A stretch of 64,000 nucleotides of DNA from Prevotella sp. khp7. GTDB taxonomy: Bacteria > Bacteroidota > Bacteroidia > Bacteroidales > Bacteroidaceae. Location: contig NZ_FOIV01000004.1 in NCBI RefSeq assembly GCF_900109055.1, forward strand, positions 310,001-374,000, given 5' to 3'. The translations under genes and the position numbers were made by a program. Shown one piece after another: positions 8,911-17,707 of the stretch. Under the pieces are notes generated by a model. The model was not told where the DNA came from. It did not search any database and saw only the letters and a program-made list of their open reading frames with translations. How positions within the stretch are numbered: position 1 is the first letter of the stretch; each line of letters starts with the position of its first letter.

Positions 8911-8984
8911 ACCTCACACTTCTTACACTTCCCTCACCCAAAGCAAAGATCGGTTAGGTGTGGGAAGTGTAAGAAGTGTGGGGT
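8911..8984. repeat. Long near-perfect inverted repeat upstream of the ECF sigma gene
   Basis: The left arm CACACTTCTTACACTTCCC (8915-8933) is an exact 19-bp complement of 8962-8980. Pairing continues outward to 8911/8984 with one G-T pair, and inward through CACC/GGTG to about 8941/8954, leaving a short A/T-rich loop. The 8740-9090 gap otherwise holds only a terminator and the sigma promoter. This is too long and internally repetitive (ACTTC-ACTTC) for an ordinary terminator, though TATTTTTA follows the right arm. It could be a REP/MITE-like element or an RNA structure. Confidence 0.8.
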
Positions 8985-9055
8985 ATTTTTAGCATATGAC
9001 AACTATCTATATTATAGATCACTTTTACCAAGTAACAAAAATACAAACATTTTAT

Positions 9056-9086
9056 TTTGTATTATACTCATTTTTTCTTATCTTTG
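9056..9086 (+). promoter_or_regulatory. Promoter of the ECF sigma factor gene
   Basis: TTTG (9056-9059), a 19-bp spacer and TATCTTTG (9079-9086) match the Bacteroidetes sigma-ABfr consensus. The gene's ATG begins only 5 bp after the -7 box, so the mRNA would be essentially leaderless. Confidence 0.75.
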
Positions 9087-9090
9087 CATC

Positions 9091-9651
9091 ATGAAAGATG
9101 GTTTTGAGCATTTTTATATCAGTTGGTATTCCCGAGCTAAAAATTTTGCACGGGAATATGTCCTTGATGATGTAGAGGCTGAAAACATTGTCCAAGATGT
9201 ATTCATAAAAGTATATGAACGCTGGAATCTATTTGACGAGAATATTAATCTGACAAGCTATTTTTTTACAGCCATCAAGAATGAATCGCTAAAAACACTT
9301 CGCAAAAAACTGACTGTCGAAAAAGCAAAGGAGAGAATCCAGAAAGAGTATACAATGGAAATAAGGTTACGATATGACTCTCTTGAATCGCTCAACACTG
9401 CCTTCTCTGACGAAAAAAGTATTGAGGATTTGCTCTATGACGCTCTAAATAAACTGCCCGAAAGATGCAGGCAAATATTTGTCATGAGTAAATTGAAAGG
9501 GAAGAAACAGAAACAGATAGCCGAAGAACTTGGGATATCCGTTAACACCGTAGAAGTACAAATGGGTATAGCCTATAAGAAACTACGAGAAGAACTTAAA
9601 GACTATCTGCCTATCATTCTTTTCCTTTTTGGATTTATTAACAAACAATAA
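9091..9651 (+). CDS. ECF RNA polymerase sigma factor (sigma-70 family, Bacteroidetes PUL type)
   Basis: A 186-aa extracytoplasmic-function sigma factor. Region 2 is in residues about 10-75 (FAREYVLDDVEAENIVQDVF, IKVYERW, TAIKNESLKTLRK) and region 4 in about 115-175 (LNKLPERCRQIFVMSKLKGKKQKQIAEELGISVNTVE). The start at 9091 follows the promoter almost directly; the reading frame is open back to 8893, but that part overlaps the hairpin and is not protein-like. It is followed 65 bp later by a FecR anti-sigma gene and then SusC carrying an STN domain. This is the classic three-part cell-surface signalling system that turns on the adjacent uptake locus when substrate binds the outer-membrane receptor. 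Confidence 0.95.
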   Translation: MKDGFEHFYISWYSRAKNFAREYVLDDVEAENIVQDVFIKVYERWNLFDENINLTSYFFTAIKNESLKTLRKKLTVEKAKERIQKEYTMEIRLRYDSLESLNTAFSDEKSIEDLLYDALNKLPERCRQIFVMSKLKGKKQKQIAEELGISVNTVEVQMGIAYKKLREELKDYLPIILFLFGFINKQ

Positions 9652-9716
9652 GATCCTACAATTAGTGGTTTCTGTAATCACTCTGATTATATACATATTA
9701 AGAACAAGGAAGCGAA

Positions 9717-10682
9717 ATGGACGAGAGGGTTATAAAATACTATCAGAAGGAATTAAACAATACTGAGCAGATTAAGCTACTCGGTGAGGCCGAGTCAGAT
9801 TCTCATTTGAGAAAAGACATGATGGATATCCAGAACATCCTATCGCTTACAGATTTGGAAGCTTCTCTAACCGATTTTGATGCAGGAAATAAAGGTTATC
9901 AGCACTTCCTTAGTATTCGCCGCAAGCAAAGGGCAAGCATTATCAGTCTAACAATATTACGCTATGCCGCAGTATTTCTCATCGGTATATTCAGCACATG
10001 GTTTATTTATAGTCAGCTGCAGAGTTCTGCAGAAAGCTCAATAGCACAAGTTTTAACCGTACCTGATGGTCAGCGAGCACATATAGTCTTACCAGACGGC
10101 AGTACCGTATGGGTGAACGCCCATTCGAAGCTAAGATATCTGTCTTCATTTAACAAGGAGCGTAAAGTAGAGCTTTCGGGTGAGGCATATTTTGATGTCG
10201 TTAAAGACGAAAGGCATCCATTTATTGTAACTACTAACGGACGACAGAATATTAAGGTGTTAGGTACCAGCTTCAACGTATTCGCATATCCTGACGAACC
10301 TCTTACCGTCTCACTTTTACGAGGAAAAGTCGAAGTTTCCGAACTGAAGGACGAAAAGAACCTTGCTGTCTTATTACCTAATCAGCAATTAACAGAGAAA
10401 GATGGTCGTTATGTGATTAGTGCTATCGAAGAAGATCCCATTATGTGGAAAGACGGCATCTATTTGTTCTCCAAGCAACGCATGAAAACCATCATCAAGA
10501 AATTAGAACTTTATTATGATGTACACATAACCGTGAAAGACGCTGCCATTGAGAATCTGGAGGTATCCTGCAAATTCCGCCAGCGTGATGGTGTTATGGA
10601 AATTCTGCGACTCATTCAGAAGGTTCACCCCTTTAAGATTGAGAAGAATGATGAAACGAATGAAATTACACTCTACCATTAG
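9717..10682 (+). CDS. FecR-family anti-sigma factor
   Basis: A 321-aa single-pass inner-membrane protein. The cytoplasmic N-terminus (residues 1-80) would bind the ECF sigma, a transmembrane segment lies around 82-102 (LRYAAVFLIGIFSTWFIY), and the periplasmic FecR domain follows (about 115-215: AHIVLPDGSTVWVNAHSKL, ELSGEAYFDVVKDERHPFIV, VLGTSFNVFAYPDE). The C-terminal DUF4974-type domain is at about 250-320 (LYLFSKQRMKTIIKKLELYY ... EITLYH). It pairs with the upstream sigma gene. The FecR periplasmic domain normally contacts the STN domain of the TonB-dependent transducer, here encoded 140 bp downstream. Confidence 0.95.
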   Translation: MDERVIKYYQKELNNTEQIKLLGEAESDSHLRKDMMDIQNILSLTDLEASLTDFDAGNKGYQHFLSIRRKQRASIISLTILRYAAVFLIGIFSTWFIYSQLQSSAESSIAQVLTVPDGQRAHIVLPDGSTVWVNAHSKLRYLSSFNKERKVELSGEAYFDVVKDERHPFIVTTNGRQNIKVLGTSFNVFAYPDEPLTVSLLRGKVEVSELKDEKNLAVLLPNQQLTEKDGRYVISAIEEDPIMWKDGIYLFSKQRMKTIIKKLELYYDVHITVKDAAIENLEVSCKFRQRDGVMEILRLIQKVHPFKIEKNDETNEITLYH

Positions 10683-10822
10683 TTATAGGTAAAAAAGGTT
10701 AAACATAACATTTCTTTAAAAAAAGTAAGATTTTCATTAATGGATTTGGCGATGCTTGGGGTTATATAGACAGAATTGGAAATTCAACCAACTAAATATT
10801 AATAAAATTAAAATCTATCAAG

Positions 10823-13800
10823 ATGAAATCCAAAGCAAACCTAATTCTAAAAAAGGCAAGGATTCTGCTAACCATCTGCTTTGTCCAGTGCTTCGTTCTG
10901 GTATCACAAGCTCAAAACCAGAATCTAAAGTTACCTTCGAAGACTGTAACCATTTCGCAGTTCTTTAATGCAATCGAGAAGCAAACAGACTTTTTGCTCG
11001 TTTACAGTGATGTCGATTTGGACGTCAAATCGAAAGTGTCGTTTGGTCAGACTTCTGGCAAATTGAAGATTTTCATGGATCAGTTTGTCAAGGACAGGGA
11101 AATCTCTTATGAGTTCACCACCAACAAGTACATCGTACTTTCCAAGCAACCTGCAAAAGACAGCTATCATATAGGTTCACCCGGCAGTCATCCGAGAGTA
11201 ACTGGTGTCGTGCTCGATATGAGCGGAGAACCACTGATTGGTGCTACAGTATTAGAAAAAGGGAAAAAGAATGGTGTTATCACAAATATAAATGGTGAGT
11301 TTTCCATAGAAGCCCCTTTAGGAAGTACACTGATTGTCAGTTATGTTGGCTATAAGTCCAAGGAAGTAAAAGCAGGGAATAATCTGAGAATAGTCATTGA
11401 AGATGATTCACAGGTACTTAACGAGACTGTAGTTGTAGGCTATGCAACACAAAAGAAAGCCAACCTGACTGGTGCCGTAGCATCGGTAGATGCCAGTAAG
11501 CAGTTTGAAGGCCGCGTAATATCTGATGTAGGTCGTGGTCTGCAGGGAGCTGTTGCAGGACTTACCATCACCGACCCTCAAGGTGAGGTGGGTTCAAACC
11601 CGAAGATGAAGATTCGTGGTGCCATCGGCTCTTATGAAGGAGGTTCTTCACCACTGATTTTGCTTGACAACGTAGAAATACCTTCGCTTCAAGTTGTTAA
11701 TCCTGATGACATTGAATCGATTACCGTTTTGAAGGATGCCGCTTCAGCCTCCATCTACGGATCAAAAGGAGCCTTCGGCGTAGTATTGCTCACTTCAAAG
11801 AAGGGCGCAAAAACGGATAAGATATCTTTCTCATATACAGGAAACCTAGCATGGGAGAATCTCTCAAAGAGTTATGATGTTGCAGGAGTCAACGGTCTCC
11901 AGTACATGCTGGACTGCCGTGCTCGTGAGAAAGACAGCATGCATACCGGTCACTATTCTTACGACGGACTTTATACAGGTTCTTACTTCCGAACAAGTGA
12001 ACAATCTATCCAGAAGACCAAGGAATGGATTAGCAAGTATGGAAGCATGGGAGCCGACGACCCAATGGTCTATGGCCGTGACTGGTACTATGAAAGTGGT
12101 CGAATCTATGGTATCCGTCCATACAACATCTACGACTATATTATCAAAGAGAATGCGCCCTCTACCAAACATAATATTACCGTCAATGGTAAAAAGGGTA
12201 ATACAACTTTCAATATCGGACTAGGATATCTGAGTCAAGACGGTATGTTCAGTACTTGTACAGACAATTTCAAGAAATATAATGCCTCTGTCAAACTCGA
12301 GACTGAAGTAAACAAGTTCCTAACCGTACGAGGCGGTATGATGTTCTCGTCGTTCAATAAGAGATATCCGTTCTTGACCGAGTCGGGCAGCGACGGTCCT
12401 TGGATCTACCTCTACCGATGGTCACCTCTAATGCCTCTGGGCTACAATGAAGACGGCGAAATTATCCGCTCGGCTCAGAGCGCAACGATGCAGGCAGGCA
12501 CTCAAAGTCAGAAGACTAATTATTCGAGTGTAAATATGGGCGTAACCATCACACCTCTCAAGAACTGGGAAATCAAGGCAGACTACACCTATTATAATAA
12601 GGAGTATATAGCCACTTATCCTGGTTCCACGCTGAGTGCTGCATCCTACCGCGACACCCCTATTGTCCGCAGAGACGCAGATGGCAACAAAATATATGTC
12701 AACAGCGAGGGACAAGTAGTAAGTGCAGACAGCGAGGGAGCCATGCTCTCCTACAAACTGCCGTATATGGCAAACTACAATGGTGCTGACAAGCCAAACC
12801 TCTACAAACGTAGCCACGAGAACTCTTACAGCCACACGCTCAACGCCTATACAGACTACACGCTGAGGGTAATGGATGTACACGACTTTAAGTTCATGGT
12901 GGGATTAAACCTGACTACCTACGATGCTACCAGCCAAAGCACACAGGTTACAGAACTCACCAATTTCGAAAACCCACAATTTGCCTTCGGAACCGGTACG
13001 TGGACTGGTGATGGTGGAGCATCATGGTCATCACAACTTGGCTATTTTGGCCGACTGAATTATGCCTATGCCGATAAATACCTCTTCGAGGCCAACCTAC
13101 GCTACGACGGAACCTCAAAATTCCCAACAGACCTTCGATGGAAATGGTTCCCTTCTTTCTCTGCAGGATGGCGTATCAGCGAGGAGAAGTTCATGAACTG
13201 GTCGAAAGTTTTCCTCTCGTCCATGAAAGTGAGAGGTTCTTGGGGATCGATTGGCGACCAAACAGTCAGTTCGTCGCTCTATATTCCTACGATGGGCACA
13301 GGCTTCAGCAGCTGGATTGGCGGAAGCGGCACAAAAGTGTTCTATGTCGACACGCCATCTGCCGTATCAGCATCCATCAGTTGGCAGAAAATTGAGACAC
13401 TCGACTTAGGCGTCGACATTCGACTGTTTAACAATGAGTTAGGACTTACCTTCGACTGGTATCAGCGTGACACAAAGAACATGATTGTACCAACCGACGG
13501 GGTAAACACCGTCACCTACGGTGCCAGCGCACCAAAGGCTAATAATGGTCAGCTACGCACCAAAGGATGGGAACTGACGATTGACTACAACCACCGTTTT
13601 GCCAATGGATTAGGCATCTACGGTCAATTTAGCATTGCCGACAACAAGTCTGTCGTTAAGAAATTCGGTGACACCAAGAATCTGAGTGACTGGTATGTCG
13701 GTAAGGAATACGGAGAAATTTGGGGATTCCAAGTAGACCGTCTGTATCAATGGGATGACTTTGAAACAGATGGTAATGGTAACCTGATTTACCGGGCATT

Positions 13801-14554
13801 GACAGAAGCTGATACAGATGATGCAAACTGTATAGGCAAGATGTCATACATACTCAAGCCCAACGCCGATGGTTCAAAACCTGTATATCAGTCGTATTTC
13901 GAGGGGAGCAGTTTCCATTTTGGTCCTGGCGATGTAAAATACAAGGATGCCGATGGCGATGGCTGTCTCTCAAAAGGTACACAAACAGTGAATGATCATG
14001 GCGACCTTGTAAAAATAGGAAATTCCACTCCAAGATTCGAATACAGTTTCCGTATCGGCGCAGACTGGAAAGGATTCGACCTGAGTCTGATGTTCCAAGG
14101 TATCGGTAAACGTAAGATCTGGGGACAAGGACCGCTTTGTATTGCCGGTTATAAGTACTCCGATGGTTGCATGGCAGCAGCTATTGCCGATGATTACTGG
14201 ACAGAGACCAATACTAATGCATTTTATCCAGCAGCTGCAGGCATGAGTTCCAGCAACGACAACTATAATTTCATGATCAACGACCGCTATATCCTGAATA
14301 TGGCCTATCTGCGACTGAAGAACCTGACATTCGGCTATACGATACCGCATACCCTTTCAGGAAAAATCGGAATCGACAAGGCACGATTCTACTTTACTGC
14401 AGAGAATCTGCTGACATGGGACAAACTCCGCGGCCTTCCCATCGACCCAGAGGTTGAAACAGGCAACACATATTTCGGCAGTCCTCAAGGACGCACGGGA
14501 GTGGGTACTCCTACTTTCAAAACAGTTTCTATCGGTGTACAGTTGAACTTCTAA
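10823..14554 (+). CDS. SusC/RagA-family TonB-dependent outer-membrane receptor with STN signalling domain
   Basis: A 1243-aa SusC-type transporter. Order: signal peptide (1-30, ending LVSQAQ), STN/secretin-like domain (about 35-105; LPSKTVTISQFFNAIEKQ), carboxypeptidase-regulatory-like beta domain (about 128-200; VTGVVLDMSGEPLIGATV), a TonB-box region (LNETVVVGYATQKKANLTGA), plug (about 210-330; MKIRGAIGS, VLKDAASASIYGSKGAFGVVLLTSKKG) and a large beta-barrel ending in VSIGVQLNF. The STN domain marks it as a transducer that signals to FecR as well as importing. SusD follows after 12 bp. The ligand is not readable from sequence; the downstream GH18 enzymes suggest an N-acetylglucosamine-containing glycan. 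The 140 bp before the gene show no TAnnTTTG box, fitting ECF-driven transcription. Confidence 0.96.
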   Translation: MKSKANLILKKARILLTICFVQCFVLVSQAQNQNLKLPSKTVTISQFFNAIEKQTDFLLVYSDVDLDVKSKVSFGQTSGKLKIFMDQFVKDREISYEFTTNKYIVLSKQPAKDSYHIGSPGSHPRVTGVVLDMSGEPLIGATVLEKGKKNGVITNINGEFSIEAPLGSTLIVSYVGYKSKEVKAGNNLRIVIEDDSQVLNETVVVGYATQKKANLTGAVASVDASKQFEGRVISDVGRGLQGAVAGLTITDPQGEVGSNPKMKIRGAIGSYEGGSSPLILLDNVEIPSLQVVNPDDIESITVLKDAASASIYGSKGAFGVVLLTSKKGAKTDKISFSYTGNLAWENLSKSYDVAGVNGLQYMLDCRAREKDSMHTGHYSYDGLYTGSYFRTSEQSIQKTKEWISKYGSMGADDPMVYGRDWYYESGRIYGIRPYNIYDYIIKENAPSTKHNITVNGKKGNTTFNIGLGYLSQDGMFSTCTDNFKKYNASVKLETEVNKFLTVRGGMMFSSFNKRYPFLTESGSDGPWIYLYRWSPLMPLGYNEDGEIIRSAQSATMQAGTQSQKTNYSSVNMGVTITPLKNWEIKADYTYYNKEYIATYPGSTLSAASYRDTPIVRRDADGNKIYVNSEGQVVSADSEGAMLSYKLPYMANYNGADKPNLYKRSHENSYSHTLNAYTDYTLRVMDVHDFKFMVGLNLTTYDATSQSTQVTELTNFENPQFAFGTGTWTGDGGASWSSQLGYFGRLNYAYADKYLFEANLRYDGTSKFPTDLRWKWFPSFSAGWRISEEKFMNWSKVFLSSMKVRGSWGSIGDQTVSSSLYIPTMGTGFSSWIGGSGTKVFYVDTPSAVSASISWQKIETLDLGVDIRLFNNELGLTFDWYQRDTKNMIVPTDGVNTVTYGASAPKANNGQLRTKGWELTIDYNHRFANGLGIYGQFSIADNKSVVKKFGDTKNLSDWYVGKEYGEIWGFQVDRLYQWDDFETDGNGNLIYRALTEADTDDANCIGKMSYILKPNADGSKPVYQSYFEGSSFHFGPGDVKYKDADGDGCLSKGTQTVNDHGDLVKIGNSTPRFEYSFRIGADWKGFDLSLMFQGIGKRKIWGQGPLCIAGYKYSDGCMAAAIADDYWTETNTNAFYPAAAGMSSSNDNYNFMINDRYILNMAYLRLKNLTFGYTIPHTLSGKIGIDKARFYFTAENLLTWDKLRGLPIDPEVETGNTYFGSPQGRTGVGTPTFKTVSIGVQLNF

Positions 14555-14566
14555 AAGCATAAAACA

Positions 14567-16435
14567 ATGAAAAAGATTATATATTCCTTTCTGTTCCTTA
14601 CCGCAGCTCTATTATGCGGATGTAGCGATCTGCTTGACAGAGAATCGCTGACTACAATGGAGGACACCAACTATTGGCGTTCAGAGAGTGACTTGCGTTC
14701 TTACGCCAACCACTTCTATGAGATATTCTTCCCAGGATATGGCCTTGAATGGGATCGTGACTGGGCATACTCCTATTCTACAGGGTTCTGCGACGACTTC
14801 GTCAGCGAAGGGACGCAATCATACTTTACTAACAAAGTACCAACCTCGTTGGGATCGAAGAGCGAGTCACGCGGTTGTTCAACAGAATATTACGGACCGA
14901 CATGGGGTTTTGGAGTAATCCGCTCGCTGAACATTTTTATCGACCGTCTGAACACTGTTGCCAGAAACAATGTCGACGATGAGACTTTCCGTCACTGGAT
15001 GGGCGTAGCTAGATTCCTGAAAGGATTCCAATATGCAGACCTTGTCAGTGTCTATGGTGATGTGCCATACTTTGCCAATGTTGTCGAGGACGATGATCCT
15101 GACACAATGTATAAGGATCGTGATGCACGCGGTGCTGTCATGGATAGTGTATACGTGCTCTTCAACTATGCACTAGACAATATGCGAGACGATGACGGAG
15201 CCCTGTTCCTCAACAAGTATATAGCTGCAGGATACATCAGTCGTTTCATGCTCAACGAGGGCACATGGCAGAAATACCATGGAACGGAACGTGGCGGCGG
15301 AGATGCCAACCGAGCCAAGAAATATCTGGAGCTGGCGGTAAAAGCGGGCGACATGGTGATTAATAGTGGCAAATGGAGCTTTGACAGCGACTATAAGAGC
15401 CTGTTTGCATCGTTCGATCTAAGTAGTAACAAAGAGGTTCTGTTCTATCGCCATTATGATGCGGCACTCAACATCACACACGCTATAGGATCTTACAATG
15501 GAGGATCGGAAAGTGAGACGGGTGTGAACCTGGCCTTTATCAAAGCTTTCAACTGTAGTGATGGTAAACCCTACACCATCTCAGAGGTCGAGGGTGCCAA
15601 CGACTTCAGTCTGGAGAATCTGGCAAAAACCAGGGATCCGCGTTTTGATGCCTGTTTCTACAACAAGCCAGATGTCAATTCCTCGTCATTGATATACCAT
15701 TATAAATATGCTTCAAAAGAGGCTCTCCAGTATTATGAGGCAACACATAATGTCATTAAGCCAACATGGTACTCAGACTTCAATGAAAACGATGCCCCAC
15801 TGATGAGATTGGGCGAAATCGTGCTCAACTGGCTTGAAGCTAAGGAAGAACTGGCACTGAGTTATGGTGGTACGGCTGTCACACAGGCAGATCTGGACAG
15901 AAGCATCAACGCCATCCGCAAACGACCTTTAGACGAGGATGCAAAGTCACGTGGCATACAGCAGACGAAAGCCCTTGACATTAATGCTATTCCTGAGGAT
16001 CCAGCACGCGATAGCGACGTGCCTGCGCTACTATGGGAAATCCGTCGTGAGCGCCGTATGGAACTTTTCAATGAGGGTAACCGCATTAAGGACTTGCGCC
16101 GCTGGCATAAGCTCAACTATATGGACTACAACCGAGATGCCGACAATTACCTCGGCCCGTGGATAGACTTCTCGAAAGAGATAGTAATGCCAAATAATGA
16201 CACCAATGAATACCTCGACAAACTTGTTGGCGTGCTGACAGTCCAGAAAAAGGATGGTAGCAGAGTAACCTACGATGGTAGCAATGCCAGTGAAATGGTA
16301 GGCTTCTATGTTGTTCGTAACGCCACAAACCGAGAGCCATTCAGCGATCGTAACTATCTGGCTCCCATCGGACAGCAACAGATTGACGACTATAGTCAGC
16401 GCGGATACACACTGACGCAGACCTATGGTTGGTGA
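14567..16435 (+). CDS. SusD/RagB-family glycan-binding lipoprotein
   Basis: A 622-aa outer-membrane lipoprotein that caps the SusC barrel. A lipobox (LLCGC, acylated Cys19) is followed by an acidic stretch SDLLDRES typical of surface-exported Bacteroidetes lipoproteins. SusD signatures include YWRSESDLRSYANHFY near the N-terminus, ARFLKGFQYADLVSVYGDVPYF, YISRFMLNEGTW and, toward the end, LWEIRRERRMELFNEGNRIKDLRRW. The length is at the long end for SusD. It forms the outer-membrane import complex with the upstream SusC, and the 133 bp that follow before the GH18 gene show no clear promoter or terminator. Confidence 0.96.
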   Translation: MKKIIYSFLFLTAALLCGCSDLLDRESLTTMEDTNYWRSESDLRSYANHFYEIFFPGYGLEWDRDWAYSYSTGFCDDFVSEGTQSYFTNKVPTSLGSKSESRGCSTEYYGPTWGFGVIRSLNIFIDRLNTVARNNVDDETFRHWMGVARFLKGFQYADLVSVYGDVPYFANVVEDDDPDTMYKDRDARGAVMDSVYVLFNYALDNMRDDDGALFLNKYIAAGYISRFMLNEGTWQKYHGTERGGGDANRAKKYLELAVKAGDMVINSGKWSFDSDYKSLFASFDLSSNKEVLFYRHYDAALNITHAIGSYNGGSESETGVNLAFIKAFNCSDGKPYTISEVEGANDFSLENLAKTRDPRFDACFYNKPDVNSSSLIYHYKYASKEALQYYEATHNVIKPTWYSDFNENDAPLMRLGEIVLNWLEAKEELALSYGGTAVTQADLDRSINAIRKRPLDEDAKSRGIQQTKALDINAIPEDPARDSDVPALLWEIRRERRMELFNEGNRIKDLRRWHKLNYMDYNRDADNYLGPWIDFSKEIVMPNNDTNEYLDKLVGVLTVQKKDGSRVTYDGSNASEMVGFYVVRNATNREPFSDRNYLAPIGQQQIDDYSQRGYTLTQTYGW

Positions 16436-16568
16436 TTCTGAAGAAGCCGTAACCGATACCGACTACATAGTCACGACAACAACAAAGACACACTACGGAA
16501 AGCAGTGTGAAACGGGTTGTACCAATAAACCAACTAACAGAAATATAAAAATATAAATAATTGGAAAT

Positions 16569-17678
16569 ATGAAAAAGTATCTTTCAATAATCATGATATC
16601 TGCCTTATGCTTAGGCTGTTCATACGATAAGGACGAGTTAACTGATCGTGTCTCTGAGGACTCTTCTGAAATCATTTCTACACGTGGCGAATCCAAGACA
16701 CCCATTATCGAATATTTCTGGAGAAAAGAGAACGTAATGCCTGATTTTGACTATATGACACATGTCATCGTCTCGAAAGCAGTATTTGAGACTCCTTACG
16801 ATGGCACTCTCAAACTAAAAAGCGGCGCATTAAAGATGGCTCAGTTGATGGATCTGAAGAAGAAAAACAATAGCGACGTAAAAGTTATCCTGATGGTCGG
16901 AGGTTGGGGCGTTGACGGATTCAGTCAGATAGCAAAAGACAACAACAAAGTGAAGAAATTCATCAGTAGCTGTAGTCGTTTAATTGATTCTTTACACTTA
17001 GACGGTATTGACATTGACTGGGAATATCCGGGAAACGCGACCTCGCAAAAAATCGGGTACAGTTCCAACGACAAGGAGAACCTCACCAAAATGATGAAGA
17101 CTATCCGAGAGACTTTCGATAAGTATTATAAGAGTCATCCGAAGATCCTGTCTATTGATGTCAGTGCTAATCATCCCGATTATTACGACATGAAGAATCT
17201 CATCAAGTACGTCAACTACGTCAATGTTATGACCTATGACATGGGCGAGCCTCCGTATCACAATTCGCCATTACATTCATCACCGATGACCAAGTCATCA
17301 TGTAATACATCTATATTAAGTTATATCAGCGCCGGCGTTCCCGAATCACAGCTTGTCATGGGAATTCCATTCTACGGTCATGCCAATGGCGAAAACAGCG
17401 AACTGAAGGAGGATATTTCTTATAGTGCAGTAAAGGAGCTGATAAAGAAAGACGATAAATACACCCAGATGTGGGATGACGATGCATGCGTCCCCTATCT
17501 TGTCTGGAAAGGTCACTCTACCAATATCTGTTCTTTTGAAAATGCATCCTCTATTGCAGACAAATGCAAATACATCAAGAAAAAAGGACTGGCCGGTGCA
17601 ATGGTCTGGTCATACGATCATGATGATAATGAAGGAACACTACGCCAAGCCCTAAGAAAAGGACTATGGAACTATTAA
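16569..17678 (+). CDS. GH18 glycoside hydrolase lipoprotein (chitinase-like)
   Basis: A 369-aa surface lipoprotein (lipobox CLGC, Cys17, then acidic YDKDEL) with one GH18 TIM barrel. It has the substrate-binding VILMVGGWG strand and the catalytic DxxDxDxE motif DGIDIDWE with Glu152 as acid; the MTYDMG strand and a C-terminal MVWSYDHDD Trp strand are also present. The D-W-E-Y-P form of the motif is that of chitinases rather than of EndoH/EndoF-like endoglycosidases (D-x-D-x-E-Y), but the family also includes inactive lectin-like members. A role in cutting a beta-1,4-GlcNAc-containing glycan at the cell surface, next to SusC/SusD, is inferred. Confidence 0.9.
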   Translation: MKKYLSIIMISALCLGCSYDKDELTDRVSEDSSEIISTRGESKTPIIEYFWRKENVMPDFDYMTHVIVSKAVFETPYDGTLKLKSGALKMAQLMDLKKKNNSDVKVILMVGGWGVDGFSQIAKDNNKVKKFISSCSRLIDSLHLDGIDIDWEYPGNATSQKIGYSSNDKENLTKMMKTIRETFDKYYKSHPKILSIDVSANHPDYYDMKNLIKYVNYVNVMTYDMGEPPYHNSPLHSSPMTKSSCNTSILSYISAGVPESQLVMGIPFYGHANGENSELKEDISYSAVKELIKKDDKYTQMWDDDACVPYLVWKGHSTNICSFENASSIADKCKYIKKKGLAGAMVWSYDHDDNEGTLRQALRKGLWNY

Positions 17679-17707
17679 TAATAAAACATTTATATAAATA
17701 AAGACTT

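Noticed and set aside
8893..9090. Upstream extension of the ECF sigma factor
   Set aside because: The extra 66 codons run through the hairpin and the promoter and do not resemble sigma-factor sequence.
16436..16568. Possible promoter or terminator between SusD and the first GH18 gene
   Set aside because: No TAnnTTTG box and no stable stem with a T tract could be found, so I treat the genes as one operon.
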